From Glandiceps talaboti (taxonomy: Eukaryota > Hemichordata > Enteropneusta > Spengelidae), in the NCBI RefSeq assembly GCF_964340395.1, contig NC_135558.1, forward strand, positions 20,361,871-20,425,870: 64,000 nt of DNA, written 5' to 3'. The notes under the pieces are model-generated. The model did no database searches and was not told the DNA's origin. It saw nothing but the letters and a program-made list of their open reading frames with translations. Shown piece by piece: positions 57,240-64,000 of the stretch (positions are counted from its first letter, which is position 1; each line of letters begins with the position of its first letter). The position numbers and the translations under genes are program-made.

Positions 57240-57752
57240 TTCTATTATATTTTTTTTTTCATTTCTTTTCATTTTACTCGAGATATGTTTGTATGATCAT
57301 TTTTTTTATCGTTACGAGTCTTACGACAATGACGTGAACTGCTCGGGGTTGCGCCTCTTGTGACGAGCGCCATCTACGACAAAAAGTAACATTAGGTATT
57401 TTATATTTTTTTTCATTTCTTTTCATTTTACTCGAGATATATTTGTATGATTATTTTTCAACTTGTTCTGAGAGCAACGAACACCCTGAGCAACAACCAC
57501 CTGTAGCAACAACATACGACATACCATGAAAACAGTATCTATCTGATACGGCGATCTATGTGTTCACTCACATATTACGATTACAGTTTTAAGTCAGTAC
57601 GAATAACTTCTCTCGCCATTTAAAAAAAAAATTACTGCCCCCAAAAATAGGGTTGGTCGGGTTATCGGAAAAAACGCATTGTTTCTGTTTACTGGTAACT
57701 GGTATTAATCGAGTCGTTAGTATATAACCTTATAACTTTGCTGTAAGTACTT

Positions 57753-57872
57753 GCCTACGGCCATACTACGTAGAAAACACCGGTTCTCGTCCGATCACCG
57801 AAGTTAAGCTGCGTCGGGCGTGGTTAGTACTTGGATGGGAGACCGCCTGGGAATACCACGTGCCGTAGGCGT
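57753..57872 (+). rRNA. 5S rRNA: 5S rRNA, copy 91
   Basis: Identical to the reference. ATCGAG type with the 7-bp insertion; 641 bp to the next gene. Confidence 0.98.
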
Positions 57873-58393
57873 TTCTATTATATATTTTTTTTTCATTTCT
57901 TTTTTAATTTCATTTTACTCGAGATATGTTTGTATGATCATTTTTTTTATCGTTACGAGTCTTACGACAATGACGTGAACTGCTCGGGGTTGCGCATCTT
58001 GTGACGAGCGCCATCTACGACAAAAAGTAACATTAGGTATTTTATTTTTTTTTTCATTTCTTTTCATTTTACTCGAGATATATTTGTATGATTATTTTTC
58101 AACTTGTTCTGAGAGCAACGAACACCCTGAGCAACAACCACCTGTAGCAACAACATACGACATACCATGAATACAGTATCTATCTGATACGGCGATCTAT
58201 GTGTTCACTCACATATTACGATTACAGTTTTAAGTCAGTACGAATAACTTCTCTCGCCATTTAAAAAAAAAATTACTGCCCCCAAAAATAGAGTTGGTCG
58301 GGTTATCGGAAAAAACGCATTGTTTCTGTTTACTGGTAACTGGTATTAAACGAGTCGTTAGTATATAACCTTATAACTTTGCTGTAAGTACTT

Positions 58394-58513
58394 GCCTACG
58401 GCCATACTACGTAGAAAACACCGGTTCTCGTCCGATCACCGAAGTTAAGCTGCGTCGGGCGTGGTTAGTACTTGGATGGGAGACCGCCTGGGAATACCAC
58501 GTGCCGTAGGCGT
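58394..58513 (+). rRNA. 5S rRNA: 5S rRNA, copy 92
   Basis: Identical to the reference. Promoter type A with TAGAG; 632 bp to the next gene. Confidence 0.98.
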
Positions 58514-59025
58514 TTCTATTATATTTTTTTTTCATTTCTTTTCATTTTACTCGAGATATGTTTGTATGATTATTTTTTTTATCGTTACGAGTCTTACGAC
58601 AATGACGTGAACTGCTCGGGGTTGCGCCTCTTGTGACGAGCGCCATCTACGACAAAAAGTAACATTAGGTATTTTATTTTTTTTTTCATTTCTTTTCATT
58701 TTACTCGAGATATGTTTGTATGATTATTTTTCAACTTGTTCTGAGAGCAACGAACACCCTGAGCAACAACCACCTGTAGCAACAACATACGACATACCGT
58801 GAATACAGTATCTATCTGATACGGCGATCTATGTGTTCACTCACATATTACGATTACAGTTTTAAGTCAGTACGAATAACTTCTCTCGCCATTTAAAAAA
58901 AAAATTACTGCCCCCAAAAATAAGGTTGGTCGGGTTATCGGAAAAAACGCATTGTTTCTGTTTACTGGTAACTGGTATTAATCGAGTCGTTAGTATATAA
59001 CCTTATAACTTTGCTGTAAGTACTT

Positions 59026-59145
59026 GCCTACGGCCATACTACGTAGAAAACACCGGTTCTCGTCCGATCACCGAAGTTAAGCTGCGTCGGGCGTGGTTAG
59101 TACTTGGATGGGAGACCGCCTGGGAATACCACGTGCCGTAGGCGT
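59026..59145 (+). rRNA. 5S rRNA: 5S rRNA, copy 93
   Basis: Identical to the reference. ATCGAG type with the 7-bp insertion; private AATAAGGTTGG upstream. The linker before module 2 is a long T-run. 642 bp to the next gene, with an A11 tract. Confidence 0.98.
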
Positions 59146-59667
59146 TTCTATTATATATTTTTTTTTCATTTCTTTTTTAATTTCATTTTACTCGAGATAT
59201 GTTTGTATGATCATTTTTTTTATCGTTACGAGTCTTACGACAATGACGTGAACTGCTCGGGGTTGCGCATCTTGTGACGAGCGCCATCTACGACAAAAAG
59301 TAACATTAGGTTTTTTTTTTTTTTTTTCATTTCTTTTCATTTTACTCGAGATATATTTGTATGATTATTTTTCAACTTGTTCTGAGAGCAACGAACACCC
59401 TGAGCAACAACCACCTGTAGCAACAACATACGACATACCATGAATACAGTATCTATCTGATACGGCGATCTATGTGTTCACTCACATATTACGATTACAG
59501 TTTTAAGTCAGTACGAATAACTTCTCTCGCCATTTAAAAAAAAAAATTACTGCCCCCAAAAATAGAGTTGGTCGGGTTATCGGAAAAAACGCATTGTTTC
59601 TGTTTACTGGTAACTGGTATTAAACGAGTCGTTAGTATATAACCTTATAACTTTGCTGTAAGTACTT

Positions 59668-59787
59668 GCCTACGGCCATACTACGTAGAAAACACCGGTT
59701 CTCGTCCGATCACCGAAGTTAAGCTGCGTCGGGCGTGGTTAGTACTTGGATGGGAGACCGCCTGGGAATACCACGTGCCGTAGGCGT
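59668..59787 (+). rRNA. 5S rRNA: 5S rRNA, copy 94 (hybrid unit)
   Basis: Identical to the reference. TAGAG upstream but the 7-bp insertion downstream: the same hybrid type as copy 62, with the switch within about 230 bp that include the gene. 641 bp to the next gene. Confidence 0.98.
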
Positions 59788-60308
59788 TTCTATTATATAT
59801 TTTTTTTTCATTTCTTTTTTAATTTCATTTTACTCGAGATATGTTTGTATGATCATTTTTTTTATCGTTACGAGTCTTACGACAATGACGTGAACTGCTC
59901 GGGGTTGCGCATCTTGTGACGAGCGCCATCTACGACAAAAAGTAACATTAGGTATTTTATTTTTTTTTTCATTTCTTTTCATTTTACTCGAGATATATTT
60001 GTATGATTATTTTTCAACTTGTTCTGAGAGCAACGAACACCCTGAGCAACAACCACCTGTAGCAACAACATACGACATACCATGAATACAGTATCTATCT
60101 GATACGGCGATCTATGTGTTCACTCACATATTACGATTACAGTTTTAAGTCAGTACGAATAACTTCTCTCGCCATTTAAAAAAAAAATTACTGCCCCCAA
60201 AAATAGGGTTGGTCGGGTTATCGGAAAAAACGCATTGTTTCTGTTTACTGGTAACTGGTATTAAACGAGTCGTTAGTATATAACCTTATAACTTTGCTGT
60301 AAGTACTT

Positions 60309-60428
60309 GCCTACGGCCATACTACGTAGAAAACACCGGTTCTCGTCCGATCACCGAAGTTAAGCTGCGTCGGGCGTGGTTAGTACTTGGATGGGAGACC
60401 GCCTGGGAATACCACGTGCCGTAGGCGT
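60309..60428 (+). rRNA. 5S rRNA: 5S rRNA, copy 95
   Basis: Identical to the reference. Promoter type A; 633 bp to the next gene. Confidence 0.98.
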
Positions 60429-60941
60429 TTCTATTATATTTTTTTTTTCATTTCTTTTCATTTTACTCGAGATATGTTTGTATGATTATTTTTTTTATCG
60501 TTACGAGTCTTACGACAATGACGTGAACTGCTCGGGGTTGCGCCTCTTGTGACGAGCGCCATCTACGACAAAAAGTAACATTAGGTATTTTATTTTTTTT
60601 TTCATTTCTTTTCATTTTACTCGAGATATGTTTGTATGATTATTTTTCAACTTGTTCTGAGAGCAACGAACACCCTGAGCAACAACCACCTGTAGCAACA
60701 ACATACGACATACCGTGAATACAGTATCTATCTGATACGGCGATCTATGTGTTCACTCACATATTACGATTACAGTTTTAAGTCAGTACGAATAACTTCT
60801 CTCGCCATTTAAAAAAAAAATTACTGCCCCCAAAAATAGGGTTGGTCGGGTTATCGGAAAAAACGCATTGTTTCTGTTTACTGGTAACTGGTATTAAACG
60901 AGTCGTTAGTGTATAACCTTATAACTTTGCTGTAAGTACTT

Positions 60942-61061
60942 GCCTACGGCCATACTACGTAGAAAACACCGGTTCTCGTCCGATCACCGAAGTTAAGCTG
61001 CGTCGGGCGTGGTTAGTACTTGGATGGGAGACCGCCTGGGAATACCACGTGCCGTAGGCGT
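60942..61061 (+). rRNA. 5S rRNA: 5S rRNA, copy 96
   Basis: Identical to the reference. Promoter type G with TTAGTTATT; 635 bp to the next gene. Confidence 0.98.
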
Positions 61062-61576
61062 TTCTATTATATTTTTTTTTTCATTTCTTTTCATTTTACT
61101 CGAGATATGTTTGTATGATTATTTTTTTTATCGTTACGAGTCTTACGACAATGACGTGAACTGCTCGGGGTTGCGCCTCTTGTGACGAGCGCCATCTACG
61201 ACAAAAAGTAACATTAGTTATTTTTTTTTTTTTTTCATTTCTTTTCATTTTACTCGAGATATGTTTGTATGATTATTTTTCAACTTGTTCTGAGAGCAAC
61301 GAACACCCTGAGCAACAACCACCTGTAGCAACAACATACGACATACCGTGAATACAGTATCTATCTGATACGGCGATCTATGTGTTCACTCACATATTAC
61401 GATTACAGTTTTAAGTCAGTACGAATAACTTCTCTCGCCATTTAAAAAAAAAATTACTGCCCCCAAAAATAGGGTTGGTCGGGTTATCGGAAAAAACGCA
61501 TTGTTTCTGTTTACTGGTAACTGGTATTAAACGAGTCGTTAGTGTATATAACCTTATAACTTTGCTGTAAGTACTT

Positions 61577-61696
61577 GCCTACGGCCATACTACGTAGAAA
61601 ACACCGGTTCTCGTCCGATCACCGAAGTTAAGCTGCGTCGGGCGTGGTTAGTACTTGGATGGGAGACCGCCTGGGAATACCACGTGCCGTAGGCGT
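61577..61696 (+). rRNA. 5S rRNA: 5S rRNA, copy 97
   Basis: Identical to the reference. Promoter type GT, first of three in a row; 636 bp to the next gene; GATTAT as in copy 89. Confidence 0.98.
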
Positions 61697-62212
61697 TTCT
61701 ATTATATTTTTTTTTTCATTTCTTTTCATTTTACTCGAGATATGTTTGTATGATTATTTTTTTTATCGTTACGAGTCTTACGACAATGACGTGAACTGCT
61801 CGGGGTTGCGCCTCTTGTGACGAGCGCCATCTACGACAAAAAGTAACATTAGGTATTTTATTTTATTTTTTCATTTCTTTTCATTTTACTCGAGATATGT
61901 TTGTATGATTATTTTTCAACTTGTTCTGAGAGCAACGAACACCCTGAGCAACAACCACCTGTAGCAACAACATACGACATACCGTGAATACAGTATCTAT
62001 CTGATACGGCGATCTATGTGTTCACTCACATATTACGATTACAGTTTTAAGTCAGTACGAATAACTTCTCTCGCCATTTAAAAAAAAAATTACTGCCCCC
62101 AAAAATAGGGTTGGTCGGGTTATCGGAAAAAACGCATTGTTTCTGTTTACTGGTAACTGGTATTAAACGAGTCGTTAGTGTATATAACCTTATAACTTTG
62201 CTGTAAGTACTT

Positions 62213-62332
62213 GCCTACGGCCATACTACGTAGAAAACACCGGTTCTCGTCCGATCACCGAAGTTAAGCTGCGTCGGGCGTGGTTAGTACTTGGATGGGA
62301 GACCGCCTGGGAATACCACGTGCCGTAGGCGT
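62213..62332 (+). rRNA. 5S rRNA: 5S rRNA, copy 98
   Basis: Identical to the reference. Promoter type GT; looks like a one-unit duplication of copy 97 (same markers, 636 bp apart). 636 bp to the next gene. Confidence 0.98.
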
Positions 62333-62848
62333 TTCTATTATATTTTTTTTTTCATTTCTTTTCATTTTACTCGAGATATGTTTGTATGATTATTTTTTTT
62401 ATCGTTACGAGTCTTACGACAATGACGTGAACTGCTCGGGGTTGCGCCTCTTGTGACGAGCGCCATCTACGACAAAAAGTAACATTAGGTATTTTATTTT
62501 ATTTTTTCATTTCTTTTCATTTTACTCGAGATATGTTTGTATGATTATTTTTCAACTTGTTCTGAGAGCAACGAACACCCTGAGCAACAACCACCTGTAG
62601 CAACAACATACGACATACCGTGAATACAGTATCTATCTGATACGGCGATCTATGTGTTCACTCACATATTACGATTACAGTTTTAAGTCAGTACGAATAA
62701 CTTCTCTCGCCATTTAAAAAAAAAATTACTGCCCCCAAAAATAGGGTTGGTCGGGTTATCGGAAAAAACGCATTGTTTCTGTTTACTGGTAACTGGTATT
62801 AAACGAGTCGTTAGTGTATATAACCTTATAACTTTGCTGTAAGTACTT

Positions 62849-62968
62849 GCCTACGGCCATACTACGTAGAAAACACCGGTTCTCGTCCGATCACCGAAGT
62901 TAAGCTGCGTCGGGCGTGGTTAGTACTTGGATGGGAGACCGCCTGGGAATACCACGTGCCGTAGGCGT
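62849..62968 (+). rRNA. 5S rRNA: 5S rRNA, copy 99
   Basis: Identical to the reference. Promoter type GT; 633 bp to the next gene; spacer ends in CCATGAAAAC. Confidence 0.98.
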
Positions 62969-63481
62969 TTCTATTATATTTTTTTTTTCATTTCTTTTCA
63001 TTTTACTCGAGATATGTTTGTATGATCATTTTTTTTATCGTTACGAGTCTTACGACAATGACGTGAACTGCTCGGGGTTGCGCCTCTTGTGACGAGCGCC
63101 ATCTACGACAAAAAGTAACATTAGGTATTTTATATTTTTTTTCATTTCTTTTCATTTTACTCGAGATATATTTGTATGATTATTTTTCAACTTGTTCTGA
63201 GAGCAACGAACACCCTGAGCAACAACCACCTGTAGCAACAACATACGACATACCATGAAAACAGTATCTATCTGATACGGCGATCTATGTGTTCACTCAC
63301 ATATTACGATTACAGTTTTAAGTCAGTACGAATAACTTCTCTCGCCATTTAAAAAAAAAATTACTGCCCCCAAAAATAGGGTTGGTCGGGTTATCGGAAA
63401 AAACGCATTGTTTCTGTTTACTGGTAACTGGTATTAATCGAGTCGTTAGTATATAACCTTATAACTTTGCTGTAAGTACTT

Positions 63482-63601
63482 GCCTACGGCCATACTACGT
63501 AGAAAACACCGGTTCTCGTCCGATCACCGAAGTTAAGCTGCGTCGGGCGTGGTTAGTACTTGGATGGGAGACCGCCTGGGAATACCACGTGCCGTAGGCG
63601 T
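63482..63601 (+). rRNA. 5S rRNA: 5S rRNA, copy 100
   Basis: Identical to the reference. ATCGAG type with the 7-bp insertion. Last gene in the window. Confidence 0.98.
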
Positions 63602-64000
63602 TTCTATTATATATTTTTTTTTCATTTCTTTTTTAATTTCATTTTACTCGAGATATGTTTGTATGATCATTTTTTTTATCGTTACGAGTCTTACGACAAT
63701 GACGTGAACTGCTCGGGGTTGCGCATCTTGTGACGAGCGCCATCTACGACAAAAAGTAACATTAGGTATTTTATTTTTTTTTTCATTTCTTTTCATTTTA
63801 CTCGAGATATATTTGTATGATTATTTTTCAACTTGTTCTGAGAGCAACGAACACCCTGAGCAACAACCACCTGTAGCAACAACATACGACATACCATGAA
63901 TACAGTATCTATCTGATACGGCGATCTATGTGTTCACTCACATATTACGATTACAGTTTTAAGTCAGTACGAATAACTTCTCTCGCCATTTAAAAAAAAA
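63602..64000 (+). other. Partial spacer at right edge
   Basis: Spacer of gene 100, with terminator, module 1 with the 7-bp insertion, module 2, both inverted repeats and the start of the A tract. It stops about 120 bp short of where the next gene is expected, and nothing marks the end of the array. Confidence 0.9.

Larger units (their letters stand above)
53301..57752 (+). repeat. Seven-unit higher-order repeat of zone III, complete second example
   Basis: Genes 84-90 repeat the order of genes 54-60 with the same markers in each place. The length is 4,452 bp against 4,437 bp, and the 13-bp deletion after gene 60 explains most of the difference. Confidence 0.8.
1..64000 (+). repeat. Tandem 5S rDNA array, 100 head-to-tail units
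   Basis: The whole window is a direct tandem repeat of a 5S gene plus spacer; start and end of the window lie in the same phase of the spacer, so the array continues beyond both edges. Mean spacing between genes is about 640 bp (99 intervals over 63,326 bp). All units have the same orientation, and I see no inserted transposon, inverted unit or foreign gene. Spacer is nearly as uniform as gene, which is what concerted evolution by unequal exchange and gene conversion produces, so spacer conservation alone is no proof of function. Shared variants fall into three zones (boundaries near 16.6 and 34 kb). Confidence 0.98.

Noticed and set aside
1-64000. Long open frames running through 633-bp units (633 is divisible by 3)
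   Set aside because: The A/T tracts and TATATAA, TTATAA and TTAAG sites bring stops in every unit, and other unit lengths break the frame.
1-64000. CRISPR-like array
   Set aside because: The repeated part is a 120-bp 5S gene and the spacers are themselves repeated; this is eukaryotic 5S rDNA.
1-64000. The repeat structure as wholly an assembly artefact
   Set aside because: Units carry many combinations of private and shared variants in an orderly pattern, which is hard to get by collapse or false duplication; single exact duplications such as 8128-11927 still deserve a read check.

Overview
The window is one uninterrupted tandem array of 5S ribosomal RNA genes. I count 100 gene copies, all on the + strand, from 156 to 63601. 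Each is a 120-bp gene plus about 513-540 bp of spacer. The usual spacing is 632-636 bp; recurring longer classes are 639-642, 653-656 and 660-661 bp, with single exceptions of 618, 645 and 787 bp. I see no protein-coding gene, tRNA, transposon or other RNA gene. The 5S sequence (CACCGGTTCTCGTCCGATCACCGAAGTTAAGC, then TAGTACTTGGATGGGAGACCGCCTGGGAA) is of animal type and closest to protostome/arthropod 5S as I remember them. With the AT-rich spacer and a TATA-like box near -30 (as in insect 5S genes), this suggests an arthropod, probably an insect. The species cannot be told from this window.

Unit anatomy, relative to gene base 1: a TATA-like box at -32 to -26; the gene with its internal A box, intermediate element and C box; a run of 8-12 T from about +131 as RNA polymerase III terminator; a 45-bp AT-rich module (module 1); a GC-richer block; a second copy of the same module 154 bp further on (module 2); a CAAC-rich stretch; two short inverted repeats; an A9-10 tract; then the next promoter. 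Names used below: promoter types A (TATATAA, 56 copies), G (TGTATAA, 32 copies) and GT (TGTATATAA, 12 copies).

Layout. Zone I (1 to about 16.6 kb, genes 1-26) has plain units with local dimer and trimer duplications, including an exact 1,900-bp three-unit duplication. Zone II (about 16.6-33.6 kb, genes 27-53) is marked by ten units carrying a 21-bp insertion about 70 bp upstream of the gene, arranged in trimers of about 1,920 bp and later in dimers and trimers. Zone III (about 34.1-64 kb, genes 54-100) is marked by a 7-bp insertion in module 1, a TTAATCGAG promoter-proximal variant and GT promoters, in a seven-unit higher-order repeat of about 4.45 kb. The array thus records its own history of unequal exchange, with breakpoints mapping to module 2, to module 1/2 pairing and to the 5S gene itself.

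By eye 91 genes are identical over the mature region. Nine differ: three share G51A, three share G99A, and one each has C46G, G8T or a cluster of changes with a 1-bp loss (gene 79, probably not functional). The genes work as a high-dosage set making one product, 5S rRNA for the large ribosomal subunit. All readings were made by eye, so counts in homopolymer runs may be off by one.
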